From Symbiodinium natans (taxonomy: Eukaryota; Sar; Dinophyceae; Suessiales; Symbiodiniaceae), in contig CAJNDS010002079.1 of assembly GCA_905221605.1 (NCBI GenBank), positions 37,501-101,500 on the forward strand: DNA of 64,000 bases, read 5' to 3'. A program made the position numbers and the translations under genes. Under the pieces are notes generated by a model, which did no database searches, was not told the origin of the DNA, and saw nothing but the letters and a program-made list of their open reading frames with translations. Shown here piece by piece: positions 49,441 through 59,339 of this stretch; the stretch's first letter is position 1; the number at the start of each line of letters is the position of its first letter.

Positions 49441-50642
49441 CGGGAGACGGCCTCTCTCTCTCGGCATAGGAACCGAAAGAGCCTCGCTTTTTTTAAAAAA
49501 GAGACCGCAATCCGAGGAGCTTTCTCATGCTTGCTTCGTAGAGCTCCTCTATCTCTTGTGAGACAGCTCCTCTATCTGTTGGTTGATAGGAAACTCATTC
49601 TCTTGTTAAGAAGTTCTTCTTTATTCGCGTGGAACATGAAGGACCTCCTGTTTCTCTGAAAGAGCCCCCCCCCCCCCCCGTAGCTTCTCATTCCATTTCA
49701 AGGATATTGGGGCATCACTATTTCTTAGGAGCGCTGTCATTTCTTTCTGATGTCCACTTAACAAGGCACAGATAAAGACCCTCTCTCGTTTCCTATGAGG
49801 GCCTAGAGCTGTCTCATGTCTCTTAACGAAACTTAGAAACAGGAAGCCCTTCATGGTTTAGTACAAAGTAGAGCAGCTGAGTCATGTCCGATTAAGAGGA
49901 GCGCCTTCAGTTTCTATTCATAGGAAGAGACAGGGGCTCACTTCTTCAAGCAGAAGAAAGGCTCTTTCGTAAGAGGCAACGGAGCTCTGCGATTTTCTAA
50001 CAGGGAGGCAAGGGCGAGAGCCCCCCGCCCCCGCTCATGACTTGTTGACGAGAAGAGAAGATAGAAGAACTTGCTTTTTCATCGGGCTCTGTCACAAGAG
50101 GTAGGTACGTAGAGAACGTTCTCATTTCCTGCGAAGAGATATAGCGATTTCTGGAGCCAAGCTCTATGCCATGTAACAGACAGAGATCGAGGAGCTCCAC
50201 CGTTTCGTTTCCAGAGAAAAGGCAGAAGAGCTCCTTCGCAAGAGGCAGAGTGGCTCTGTCGTTCAACTTTTTGAAGAGTGTATGAAGAGACACATCAATT
50301 CTTTGAGTTCTTTCGAGACTTCGCTACAGAGGAGCTCTTTCGTAGCAGGCAGGGGAGCCCTGTCATGTCTTGAAAAATTTAGAGGGGGCTCTTCATGTCT
50401 CACTAAACGATCGCAGAGCCACCTCAAACAAAGACGCAGGAGCTCTTCTTGCCCTTGAAGAGCTCAAAGAGTATCTTCTAGTGGAACATGAAGGACCTCT
50501 TTCTCTGATGAATGAGCCCCTCCATCCTTTACAGGAAACGAAAGCGCTTTTTTGCCCAGTAGCTGCCTCATTCCATTTTCAAAGGTAATGTGGCGTCAGA
50601 ATTTCTTTGAAGCGCTGTCATGTCCTAGAAAGATAGATGTGC
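49441..50642 (+). repeat. GAGCTC-rich repeat region, left of the YR element
   Basis: Degenerate repeats around GAGGAGCTCTTTCGCAAGAG. Two diverged copies of one longer unit lie at 49634-49990 and about 50480-50642; the second is interrupted by the YR retrotransposon and resumes at 59670. No gene. Confidence 0.8.
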
Positions 50643-50903
50643 CTTATTGTCAGCAACTGCTTGTTTCTCCCCCCCCCAATACAGCAACAAGCAAACTCTA
50701 TTCATTGCATCGCCCTTGTGCTCGCTTCTTTTTAACACTGGCTCGAACTCGGCTGCATTTCCTCATCATCGAAAGCCTTTCGCTTTCACGGTTTCTCTTC
50801 TCGAGAGTAGGCTCAACTAGTGGGTGAGTAACGAAGCACGCTGCACCCAGTGCAGCCTTCTTCCTCAACACTCGGCACCCGGTACCTCGTGTCAACTTCC
50901 CAC
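50643..50903 (-). repeat. Split direct repeat B2 (261 bp)
   Basis: Near-identical to B1 at 51335-51595. Starts CTTATTGTCAGCAACTGC on the plus strand. Contains the C-run and a GC-skewed segment also read as a spurious frame. Confidence 0.9.
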
Positions 50904-50914
50904 CCTTGATCGTC

Positions 50915-50947
50915 CAATCCAAACGAGGGATTTCCTCGTTTGGATTG
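50915..50947. repeat. 14-bp perfect hairpin in the A2-B2 link
   Basis: CAATCCAAACGAGG, loop GATTT, CCTCGTTTGGATTG. It lies in the 104-bp link present only once in the element. A partial copy of the B start (TTATTGTCAGCAACTT) follows at 50958-50973. Confidence 0.85.
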
Positions 50948-51007
50948 AAGCACCCTTGTTTTATTGTCAGCAACTTCCCTCCGACTGCCCCCGGGTGGGT
51001 GGGTGGG

Positions 51008-51337
51008 TTACAAAAATTTGGCTCGTGACCAATTTCAAGAATTGGTCCACAGCCAATCGTCCGGTGCCTGCTTGAGCACCGACTGCCGGAGAAACAAATG
51101 TGATTCATCCAACATGTATTGCATGACAATTCACCACGCGACTTGTGCAACATGTATTTGAGCTTTTCAAAACAAAATAACTTTGGCCTAAACATCTGCA
51201 CCCGCGCAAAGCAAGAAGGAGATTGGGGGTGGGGTGACGCATGTGAAAAAGGCCTGCCTAAAGCAGCTTTTACACAAGCACACGCGCAGCCACAACAATA
51301 AGAAACTATCACCGCTTCGCGTGGTGAAATGTATCTT
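51008..51337 (-). repeat. Split direct repeat A2 (330 bp)
   Basis: Near-identical to A1 at 59340-59669. It begins TTACAAAAATTTGGCTCGTG and ends GAAATGTATCTT on the plus strand. Confidence 0.9.
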
Positions 51338-51595
51338 ATTGTCAGCAACTGCTTGTTTCTCCCCCCCCCAATACAGCAACAAGCAAACTCTATTCATTGC
51401 ATCGCCCTTGTGCTCGCTTCTTTTTAACACTGGCTCGAACTCGGCTGCATTTCCTCATCATCGAAAGCCTTTCGCTTTCACGGTTTCTCTTCTCGAGAGT
51501 AGGCTCAACTAGTGGGTGAGTAACGAAGCACGCTGCACCCAGTGCAGCCTTCTTCCTCAACACTCGGCACCCGGTACCTCGTGTCAACTTCCCAC
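51335..51595 (-). repeat. Split direct repeat B1 (261 bp)
   Basis: Abuts A2, sharing CTT at 51335-51337. The RT/RNase H gene stops 25 bp upstream of it in coding sense. Confidence 0.9.
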
Positions 51596-51619
51596 TAAAC
51601 CGATGAGGTACGTCCGAGC

Positions 51620-53407
51620 TCAAACTGCACAGCAAGCTTTGAGGACTTCTTTCAATGCAGGTTCGGACCAGTTCAGCGTGCACCTGACATATTCTTTCTC
51701 ATAATTGTCAAACACCAATCTAGACGCATCATCGGCCAAATTGGCTGTTGATGGCACTCGCGTATACCACGAGAGGGCTTCCAGTCCTGCGTCCAAATGA
51801 ACATTCACGCAAAGCATCGCAAACGACGTTAGCACTGGGGAAGAACCAGCCGCCAAAGCACATCTTGCCGACTCATTGTCAATGAACCAGATGATTCTCC
51901 TTCTTGCAAGGACGTCCTTCCATTTGACCTTGGCAACAACCACCGGCAGGATCTCGGCTTGCCCCACCACTTGCTCCTTGTTGCCTCGTTTCCAAGTCTC
52001 AAGGATCGGCCGAGGGACCTCTTCGCCAAAGACCTGCTTGCTGCCATCCATGGTGTCAATCAGCACCGCCCCATACGTGACTAGGTTTCCTTGCTGCTCG
52101 CACGCCCCATCGGTGAAGATGATGATCGGGCTCACTACGTCGCACACCTGTATGACCCTGGGCCGTGCTTCCCTGATCATCTTGAAGCATTGCCTGATGA
52201 GCCGTTTGTCGTGTTCCTGCAAAAGAACTGGCCCGCCAGCCCGCAGGAGTTTGTTGCTGAGGAGCTTGACTGCCATGAGAGCCACTCGACCAAACGTGTG
52301 GGTCGCTGCATACATCAGACGCCCTTTCAGGCTAGCCAAGAGGGCTCCACCCACACTTGTCCCGCTGCAGACCTCATCAACCAAAGCTTCGAGAGATGTT
52401 ATCCTGGATGCTTTGTTGGATACAGTCAGTTTGCCTTGAGGGGCACCAATTAAGGAGAACTCCGCCCCGAGCATATGAAAGACCCTGCTGAAAGGAAGTG
52501 CTTTACTGTGCTCCTCAGCCACCTTCCACCCAAGCAACTTCAGCAACACCGCAGCCGTCGCTTGTGCAGAGTCGCACAAATCGTCCACCTCCATCTGACA
52601 ATAGTCATCATAGAAGTTTGTCACTACCAAACCCAGCAGCCTGACCATAATCTTCCGAATGGCGCCCGCAACTCTGTTGAAGGCAGCTACCGCGTGCACT
52701 GATCCGAACGGTAGGGTGGCAAACCGAAAGTACTTGTATCTGGCTTCCTTGGGACACCAGATGGCTAATATGGCCGCCCACGCATCGCCCGGGAAGCATG
52801 CTAGTTGCTTGTAGGCGCTCTTCAAATCCAAAGCCCTGCCTTGAATGTGAGGTGCGACCTTGCTGTAACCATCCAGCAATTCTTTCATGAAGGCCTTGGC
52901 CGTCGCGCAAACCACATCGATGTCCTGCAGCACCAGCTTGTCCGACGTGCCACAAGTAGCATTTACCATGGAAGCCTTTAGGTCGTCGATGGCTCGAGTC
53001 TTCTCGCCCTGAACAACCCCAAACCTTCTGGAGGGCACCCACCCATCAGGATACATTGCGTCCAGTTCCTCGGCAGTATAAGGGCCTAGCAGCCAACCAG
53101 ACCCATCAGTCGCTTGCTGTTCAGCTTCGTCCCAAAGATGGTTCGCCACCTCAGCATCTGGCACATCGTGTTTAGCTTCCACCTTGCTCCTTAGCCACGG
53201 CGCGAGCATCTTCAGGTCTTCTTCCATCAAGGCCGCTGGCTTATACACCACCGGGTACTGTCCTGAAGGTTCGGCATGTCCTAGGATTCTGAACCCATCG
53301 GCCATCTCCTTCACCAAGCCCGCGTCTTCTACGCCAGCCCACTGCAATAACCGCCCGAAGAGAACAAGTCTCTTGCCCGCTAACACGGCGGCCACTTCCG
53401 GGTGCAT
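51620..53407 (-). CDS. Reverse transcriptase / RNase H of the YR retrotransposon
   Basis: 595 residues from ATG 53407 to TGA. RT: motif A RALDLKSAYKQLA with Asp194; motif B TLPFGSVHAVAAFNR (231-245); motif C NFYDDY with FYDD 265-268; then LGWKVAEEHSKALPFS of motif D/E. RNase H: FTDGACE (Asp433), QAEILPVV (Glu485), FIDNESAR (Asp510), NLADDASR (Asp559/560), the full D-E-D-D set. It copies element RNA to DNA and removes the template. The DIRS-type lineage is supported by the neighbouring YR and the repeat structure. It overlaps the preceding ORF by 28 bp in the -1 frame; no classical slippery heptamer is seen, so reinitiation at ATG 53407 is as likely as frameshifting. The frame is intact, so the copy may be young. 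Confidence 0.88.
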   Translation of the reverse strand: MHPEVAAVLAGKRLVLFGRLLQWAGVEDAGLVKEMADGFRILGHAEPSGQYPVVYKPAALMEEDLKMLAPWLRSKVEAKHDVPDAEVANHLWDEAEQQATDGSGWLLGPYTAEELDAMYPDGWVPSRRFGVVQGEKTRAIDDLKASMVNATCGTSDKLVLQDIDVVCATAKAFMKELLDGYSKVAPHIQGRALDLKSAYKQLACFPGDAWAAILAIWCPKEARYKYFRFATLPFGSVHAVAAFNRVAGAIRKIMVRLLGLVVTNFYDDYCQMEVDDLCDSAQATAAVLLKLLGWKVAEEHSKALPFSRVFHMLGAEFSLIGAPQGKLTVSNKASRITSLEALVDEVCSGTSVGGALLASLKGRLMYAATHTFGRVALMAVKLLSNKLLRAGGPVLLQEHDKRLIRQCFKMIREARPRVIQVCDVVSPIIIFTDGACEQQGNLVTYGAVLIDTMDGSKQVFGEEVPRPILETWKRGNKEQVVGQAEILPVVVAKVKWKDVLARRRIIWFIDNESARCALAAGSSPVLTSFAMLCVNVHLDAGLEALSWYTRVPSTANLADDASRLVFDNYEKEYVRCTLNWSEPALKEVLKACCAV

Positions 53408-55038
53408 GCCTTTGTGAGGGCCTTCTCGTCAGCTCTGCACTCTGCCTCCAACTGCAGCATCCTTTTCAGTTGGCACGCCCTGAATTTTTTTACTTCTGCA
53501 GAGTCGGACTTCGCTATCCACCGTATATTGTCCAACGTCTCCTGCTCACACCCACATGTCGTATCACACGGATGATGACACTGGAGAGCGTGTTCCAGGA
53601 ACTCCTGCTTAGACCACGGTACAGCAAATGTTTGCCCACTCATCAAACCTGCTTCACAACTGTTCTCCAAGCCGGGCGCGGTGGCCGCTGGTCCCGACTT
53701 GGTCGAGGTCTGCTGGGTCTTTTCTCCAACGTAGATGCCTTCTCCATTGCATTCATTCCATAAGGGTGCGGAGTCCGCGTGACCCACTTGAGCTGATATA
53801 GGCTCTGCCCCGAACCTGTCGACCTCGCTCCCGCTGGGTGCGGAGACCGCATACCCTGCTGGAGCTAAAGAGGGTGCCGTGGGCGTGTTTCGAGACCCAT
53901 TTGGTCCTGTTGTCCCATCCAGATCTGTTCGCTTTCTGCCCGGGGTACAAGCCATGATGTCGCTGCCCCCTGGTTGTTGGATGGCTTGTCGGGCAGCCAA
54001 GTGGACTGACAACGGAAAGGCGCTCCTGGGAAGATTCTGTCGCTGCTCTGCAGAATGCGCTCGAACGATCGCTTTGAACTCCGGCACGAGGGCTGGCCAT
54101 CTGCTTGCCGCCTTGCTCGTGCTCTCTAACGACGCCGGCATCCGACGGGGTAGTCTGGCTCGTGTCAAAAGCGGCGTCATGATGTCACAAAGACTTTTGC
54201 AGAACTTCTCTGGTAGCCACCTTGGATCAGCTTCTGGCGGTGCTTCAGCAGTCCAGGGTCTGTGCTGATGGGCACCATCGCATGTCACACCGAGGTTGTG
54301 CAGTGGGGCCACATTGTGGATGAGGACCACTCTTCTCTTGCGCTCACACCCAAACATGCACAGATCTACATGTGTGACGTGGACGTTTTTCAGTATTCTC
54401 GAAGCAATCTTCAAGAGGATCCCTGTCGCAGAAGTGCATATGCAGAATGGCGTTTCTTTGCTGGCCACCTCCTGACATATAGCTTCAATTGTAGCGATTA
54501 TGCTCTTTTGGATTCCACCGAGTGGTTCACAGAGACGAGGAGGGCAAAGAAACATGAAGCCAACCCTCCCGGATTGTACCAAGTGCGTGACGAAGCGAGA
54601 GTCCTCGGTTTGACACGCATCCCATCTGCACGCTCCTGCTGGGTCGTGTCCATCCGGTCTTCGGTTGAAGGATATGGCTTGAACCCCCAACATCCGTAGC
54701 TGTCTTGTCACGTGCGGAGGGTTGGCGAAAAGTTCCAACGCTACCTGATTCTGCTCAGCTGACCTAGGGGAATCTTTGTCGGGGCCGACCATCGGCGCCC
54801 TATGTACTTCCCTGCCAGCGGCAGCGTCAGACCTTCGCGATTGTGCTGCTTGTTGCCGCTCCTCCATCCCGCGTCTTGTTGCTGACGCAAGCTCAAAACT
54901 GTCGGCATTAGCTGCCCGAGTCTGACCATTCGATACTGTACAACAAACCGAGGAGGCTGATCGTATGTCGCCACCCTGCTCCTCGGATTTGGAAAATGAT
55001 GGCGCTGTGATCGGAACTGCGTAGTCCACCGCCTCCAA
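53380..55038 (-). CDS. Methyltransferase-like ORF of the YR retrotransposon
   Basis: 552 codons, first ATG not obvious (the open frame starts at a TTG after TGA 55075-55077). The N-terminal third is disordered. About residues 100-180 carry VALELFANPPHVTRQLRMLG, then WDACQTEDSRFVTHLVQSGR and VGFMFLCPPR. This looks like the SAM-binding Rossmann start and the PP(C) region of DNA cytosine-methyltransferase-like domains carried by dinoflagellate retroelements. The later HVDLCMFGCERKRRVVLIHN and CDGAHQHRPW segments also fit those domains. The catalytic-loop Cys of a PPC motif is Arg here (CPPR), so activity is doubtful. The C-terminal half is Pro/Ser-rich and ends in a Cys/His cluster (HALQCHHPCDTTCGCE). 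In DIRS-1 the methyltransferase lies after RNase H; here it lies before RT. Confidence 0.5.
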   Translation of the reverse strand: MEAVDYAVPITAPSFSKSEEQGGDIRSASSVCCTVSNGQTRAANADSFELASATRRGMEERQQAAQSRRSDAAAGREVHRAPMVGPDKDSPRSAEQNQVALELFANPPHVTRQLRMLGVQAISFNRRPDGHDPAGACRWDACQTEDSRFVTHLVQSGRVGFMFLCPPRLCEPLGGIQKSIIATIEAICQEVASKETPFCICTSATGILLKIASRILKNVHVTHVDLCMFGCERKRRVVLIHNVAPLHNLGVTCDGAHQHRPWTAEAPPEADPRWLPEKFCKSLCDIMTPLLTRARLPRRMPASLESTSKAASRWPALVPEFKAIVRAHSAEQRQNLPRSAFPLSVHLAARQAIQQPGGSDIMACTPGRKRTDLDGTTGPNGSRNTPTAPSLAPAGYAVSAPSGSEVDRFGAEPISAQVGHADSAPLWNECNGEGIYVGEKTQQTSTKSGPAATAPGLENSCEAGLMSGQTFAVPWSKQEFLEHALQCHHPCDTTCGCEQETLDNIRWIAKSDSAEVKKFRACQLKRMLQLEAECRADEKALTKACTRKWPPC

Positions 55039-55074
55039 GACGGTGGGTCCGCAGTCCGATTTCTTTGTCGGTAG

Positions 55075-56340
55075 TCACTCCTTTTTGTGGTGCTCCACAA
55101 ACGAATGTTTGCGAAAGCACCCAGGAAAACAGCAGACGTGTCTGCCTTTGTCGCACTTCTCAATATCACATCCACCATTCTTGCAGTGCCCCAGATTGAA
55201 GGACCAACACAACGGCTCGCCTTGATTGTCGGAAGGCACACCTCCTCTGAGGCCTGCTGGCATGTATGGCGCTTTGGTCTTGTTGTTGCCCGCCTTGCCG
55301 GTCCCTTTGGATCCACTGTCCACCTTCCTGCCCTTGCCAGCCTGAGCATTCGCTTCCATCTCCTTGATCTTGCGCTTCTTTGCTCTTTTCCCCGTTCCTG
55401 GGGGGTTTGGCGGCGGTGGTACCGTGCCTTTGCTCTTCAGGCGTTGCAACACCAGCTGTTCGACTGACCTCATTTTGAGAACCTCTGGCACGTGACGGTC
55501 CAGTGGTAGCGAACCGTCTCGACCATGAGAGAATCCCTCCCTGCAAAGCTCACTCAGCCTGACATGGATCTCCCTGTCGCACATCGCCATCTGAGTGAGG
55601 GTCACCTTCGTGTAGCCGTCTTGGGGCACTTTCTGGTAAGCGTCAAACAAGAAGAGGACGATCGCCTCGTGCACCTCGAAGGACATCAAGTCGGCTACTG
55701 CATAGCATATGGCTCGTCTCCTCAGGACGTTCTGAACGTCCAGATCCGTAGCCGTCTCAGCGAGTATGCTTTGGGACTGGGCCACCTCCCGGACAATGCC
55801 TTGCTTGTCAGGCTTCCACGCTTTGAGGAGGGGATCCTCAGTTCCCCCATTGATCTCTTGGTCCCTTGTGGTGATCTTGGATCATTCGATGTACCTGAGT
55901 CTTCCTTCCTCAGCCATGGCCGTGAAAAGGTGTATGCTTGCGTGGCTTGGCTCCAGAACCCCTTGCAATCTCAGCGGCGATATCTTCTTGGACAAGACGT
56001 TCAACCTGGCCCCAATCTCCGCTACGGGCAATTTGCGAGCCGTAGCTTCGTCGGAACCGTCCACCTTGCGTTTGAGATCAGCTGCTGTCAAAGTCCACGC
56101 TTCCCAGTGCAACCTCCTGAGACTCGCTTCGTGAGCCCCCAACGTAGTGCCCAGGACAGCGTCTATCATGTCTTGAATCGCAACATCAGCATTCGCTTGG
56201 CCCGGCGTCGCTTTCGGTGCGTGAGCCAAGCTCGCAAAGGTTGCCCAACCCCTCAACTCCAATTTCTCCACAACTTCCTGGGGCAATTGCACTGCTTCAC
56301 ATCTTTGTTTGAAGATCGCCTTCGAGTCCACGTAAGACAT
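55075..56340 (-). pseudogene. gag: gag-like ORF of the YR retrotransposon, one internal TGA
   Basis: Start taken at ATG 56340 (TAG upstream at 56404). The N-terminal part (AIFKQRCEAVQLPQEVVEKL, then ELRGWATFASLAHAP) is the helical segment typical of gag-like proteins of dinoflagellate YR elements, by recall. TGA at 55882-55884 interrupts the frame, which then continues without shift through the RRRAICYAVADLMSFEVHEA region, a Lys/Gly-rich basic stretch, and Cys/His fingers. The first finger begins LCWSFNLGHCKNGGCDIEKC and includes KGRHVC; the second is CFPGCFRKHSFVEHH. These suggest RNA binding. The stop can be a single nonsense substitution or, less likely, readthrough. Confidence 0.6.
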
Positions 56341-56739
56341 TCCAAGTATGCGACCCGCCAGCACCGAACTCAAACTCGACCAACTGGACTCAAGGCAATC
56401 TCGCTATCTTCAGGAGGAATGTTCCAACCGTCAAAAAGGGCAACCGTACACAGGAGTGGAAACCACAATCCTGTTCCCTTAACACAGAAGTGGTTACCTC
56501 CAAGACCAGCTCCAAGGTTCGAGTATATGGGTCTGCCTGACTTTGCGCGCCCTGCGTTCCTTTCTCGAACCAGGGTGCTGCAGACACTGCATGTGTTTTG
56601 CACGCACAAATTTCAACATCAAAATTCGTGCTCATGTTTCACTAGCACAAACTATGATCTTCTCACACACTCTCGTGCGTGACACACAGCCCAGCTGGTG
56701 TTATTTTCCACATCGCCCCGGGCTCGTGGAAATATGCAG

Positions 56740-58569
56740 TCAGGCAGGAGGCTCTTGTGGCATGTCCCCCTTGAAGCATGATGCACAGGGGTTCAAGATC
56801 ACTCCCGGTCTCTTCCCTATCTCCCGGTGGGCCATCGAAGCCAGTCGACCACAAACGAACACCACTGCGTCTTCATCATTGCTGTTGACTGCCCTGTGGA
56901 CCGTGCATCTCGCGGCGTGCTTGTAATACACATACCCGTCCTCGAAATTATCAACCTGTGTGTTCGAATCTGCATGTACCTCGGCTTGGTCCACTTCATT
57001 CTCTTCATCTGACGAGCCTGTACTGTCTGTCTCACTGGATGAAGACCCCGATTCGGATGATGTGCATCTGAGCAGGGACCCAACGGTGCTCGGGTTCTTC
57101 GCCTTAGGTCTTTTGTGCGGAGGCTCTTGTGCTTTCCATCCTACCAATGGCACTGCTGATTCGAAGTCACTGCAATGGTTCCACCTCTGCAACCTCGGTC
57201 GATCAGGAAGAAACAGTTGGAGCCTCACCATGGCCATTGTCAGTGCGATTCTGTCGACCATCGGAGCTGCAGCGTCGTGGGCGTACTCCAGCTCGCTCTT
57301 CCCATCTTTCCCGACGTGATACCCGGCCCGTCTGCACATTTCCCGATCTGCACTCGACTTGGACAGCCAGCTCAAGATTGTAGCCTTGCTGGAGTGTGTG
57401 CCCACATCTTGCAAATCGTTTGTGTAGGTTACATCCGAGAGAATTTCTCTCAACCAAATGCAGGCATCTGCGCTCGCTAGCTTCTTGGGAGAGAACTCGT
57501 TCCCAAGGATCGGGCACCTCATCAATGGTTCACTTTCAGAGGCATGAAGACCCAGGGTTTTTCTGTTCTGTAGCCACTTCGTCGCCCAGCACTGTTCAAT
57601 CAGCCCCGGGCTGATTGCGAATACTGGAATCAATCTGAATACCCTTGCCCTCCTGACTGATGCCGTCTTGGACCCATAGAGTTGCATCTCCAGCAGGTTG
57701 TAGTTTTCACCTTCCTGCACCGTGGGCTCATCATACGCCATTTGTGCATCGGAAAATCTCAACCTGGCATACACGAGAAGGCAAATGAATCCAGCAAATA
57801 TTGCAATGTGTGAGGGTTCCCCGCAGGCCAGAGCCTCCAATCTGAGCAGTTGTTGTCTGCCAAAAGGCAGCTTCTTCCTGAGGGGTTTGCGGTTGATTCC
57901 TTCAGAAGTCGCTCCAGTCACCCTGGCAGAAATCGAAGATAGCGTACCATCACCACCCAGCAGAGTGAAGGAAAATCTCACAGCCTGTACGAACCTTTCA
58001 GCTCTGGAAGGTGGAGCAGCATTCAATCTGAGAAAGGTGACATACCTATACAGTTGCAGCTCTATCAGGGGGAACAGTTGGCATTCTCCAAACGTCGCGA
58101 CGCCCCACCTGATGAAGAGCAGCACCGAACCTGCCCTCGATTTCAAAGTCGAAGTGGCTTTCTTAGCAAAGGTGTCCTGTAACGTGGTCGATACCTCATC
58201 TTCAGAACTAGCCGCCTCCAGCATCCTCGCCAGAGTAGACGCACTAGCCGCAGTAACAACAATGTACTGCCACAATGCAATAGCTTTCATCCTGTCCTTG
58301 TCCACGCTTTTCATCACTGGTTGCGGCCGAAACTTTCTAACAACAGACGTAGGCGTGGGGCGAACGGGTTGCGAATCAGTGTGCTCAGGAATGGCCAAAT
58401 GGGGCTCAGGCAAAGGTCTCAACAAATTCTCGGAACGTTCCACCCCCCAGCCAAAACCTAATACCAAAGGCCCATCCATGACAGACGCTGGCCACTGAAT
58501 CGGCATGCTGTCAAAACTTCCCAACTTGGACGATGCACAACGGATAGCCATCATCATATTCTCGTCCAT
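56740..58569 (-). CDS. Tyrosine recombinase (YR) of the retrotransposon
   Basis: First ATG at 58569; the frame is open 18 codons further to a TTG, and a TTGTTTGTTGCTCAG|G acceptor near 58598 suggests a spliced upstream leader. Numbering from the open frame: Arg287 in CLLVYARLRFSDAQ (box I Arg), His410 and Lys413 in GTHSSKATILSW, Arg431/432 and His436 in CRRAGYHV (box II), Tyr447 in SELEYAHDA (nucleophile). This is the R..HxxK..RxxxH..Y set of tyrosine recombinases in the form seen in dinoflagellate elements. It would join the circular cDNA to target DNA at a short identical core. The C-terminal tail (after about residue 500) is acidic and Ser-rich (SSESGSSSSETDSTGSSDEE), with a Cys/His tail (YYKHAARCTVHRAV). 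It lies 5' of gag, unlike PAT, Ngaro or DIRS-1. Confidence 0.85.
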   Translation of the reverse strand: MDENMMMAIRCASSKLGSFDSMPIQWPASVMDGPLVLGFGWGVERSENLLRPLPEPHLAIPEHTDSQPVRPTPTSVVRKFRPQPVMKSVDKDRMKAIALWQYIVVTAASASTLARMLEAASSEDEVSTTLQDTFAKKATSTLKSRAGSVLLFIRWGVATFGECQLFPLIELQLYRYVTFLRLNAAPPSRAERFVQAVRFSFTLLGGDGTLSSISARVTGATSEGINRKPLRKKLPFGRQQLLRLEALACGEPSHIAIFAGFICLLVYARLRFSDAQMAYDEPTVQEGENYNLLEMQLYGSKTASVRRARVFRLIPVFAISPGLIEQCWATKWLQNRKTLGLHASESEPLMRCPILGNEFSPKKLASADACIWLREILSDVTYTNDLQDVGTHSSKATILSWLSKSSADREMCRRAGYHVGKDGKSELEYAHDAAAPMVDRIALTMAMVRLQLFLPDRPRLQRWNHCSDFESAVPLVGWKAQEPPHKRPKAKNPSTVGSLLRCTSSESGSSSSETDSTGSSDEENEVDQAEVHADSNTQVDNFEDGYVYYKHAARCTVHRAVNSNDEDAVVFVCGRLASMAHREIGKRPGVILNPCASCFKGDMPQEPPA

Positions 58570-58623
58570 GTCGAAGTCAAAACGATTTTCGTAGGACCTG
58601 AGCAACAAACAAGTACATGCCAA

Positions 58624-59339
58624 AGGTCAAACAAGCAAGATGTACATGTGTTTGGTGCATTTCACTCATAACTACTCAGAGAGGGGTCCAACCCCACAAA
58701 AGATGCTCTCTGAGTGTAGCTCGAGGCAGCACGTGAACATTGACCTGCCCAGCAGGTAATGAACGCATTCAGAAGCTCTGACCAACAGAGATTGTCCCTC
58801 GGCTAGACAGTGCTTATGGCCAGGAGGAGCAGCCCCGGACTGCACCCTCCCACCACTACACCTCTCCGCCGGAGGTAATGAGCCGATCTGTTGTTGGTAT
58901 GCATCGTTTCACAGAGTCCAACTCTGTTTCGACTGAACGACACATTCTTCAAACAGACAAGCGTGCAACGCTGGCTCTTGTGTTTTCTTCTCGAGCATAC
59001 CCGCTCCACAGAGGTCGAGCTTGGGGCATGCCAAGCTCCTAGAGCACCAAAACAAAGGCGAAATCCCTGGAATGCTATCAGGGCTCCGAATTATGCTCCG
59101 CCCATTTGGGCGTGCGAAGGCCCTTTGGGCGTCGGGGTACAGGAAACTCTGCATGGAGTCCACGCCAGCTCATTGATCGGAGAAGGGTCCCGAGCGAGGT
59201 CCCATTGATCTGGTCCATCTTCCACCACCGCATGAGCAGCCAGTTCTGCAGCTTCTGCAAGTAGTTCGCCTCGTGACCGATGGGGTCTGCAGATGGAGCG
59301 CAGGTGCTTCTCCAGACGGATTGAATGGCGCATCGCTCC
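58624..59339. other. Leader region between A1 and the YR gene
   Basis: About 700 bp without a convincing gene. A minus frame running from A1 to 59078 is open for 200 codons but mostly repeats sequence also present in A2. GCAAGTAGTTCGCC-type sequence and an acceptor near 58598 hint that this is an untranslated leader with an intron. Confidence 0.4.

Noticed and set aside
50698-51348. 216-codon minus frame across A2, link and B2 as an element gene
   Set aside because: It is made of the terminal repeats; the A part recurs in A1 with a different continuation. Better explained as repeat sequence, although a small leader peptide cannot be excluded.
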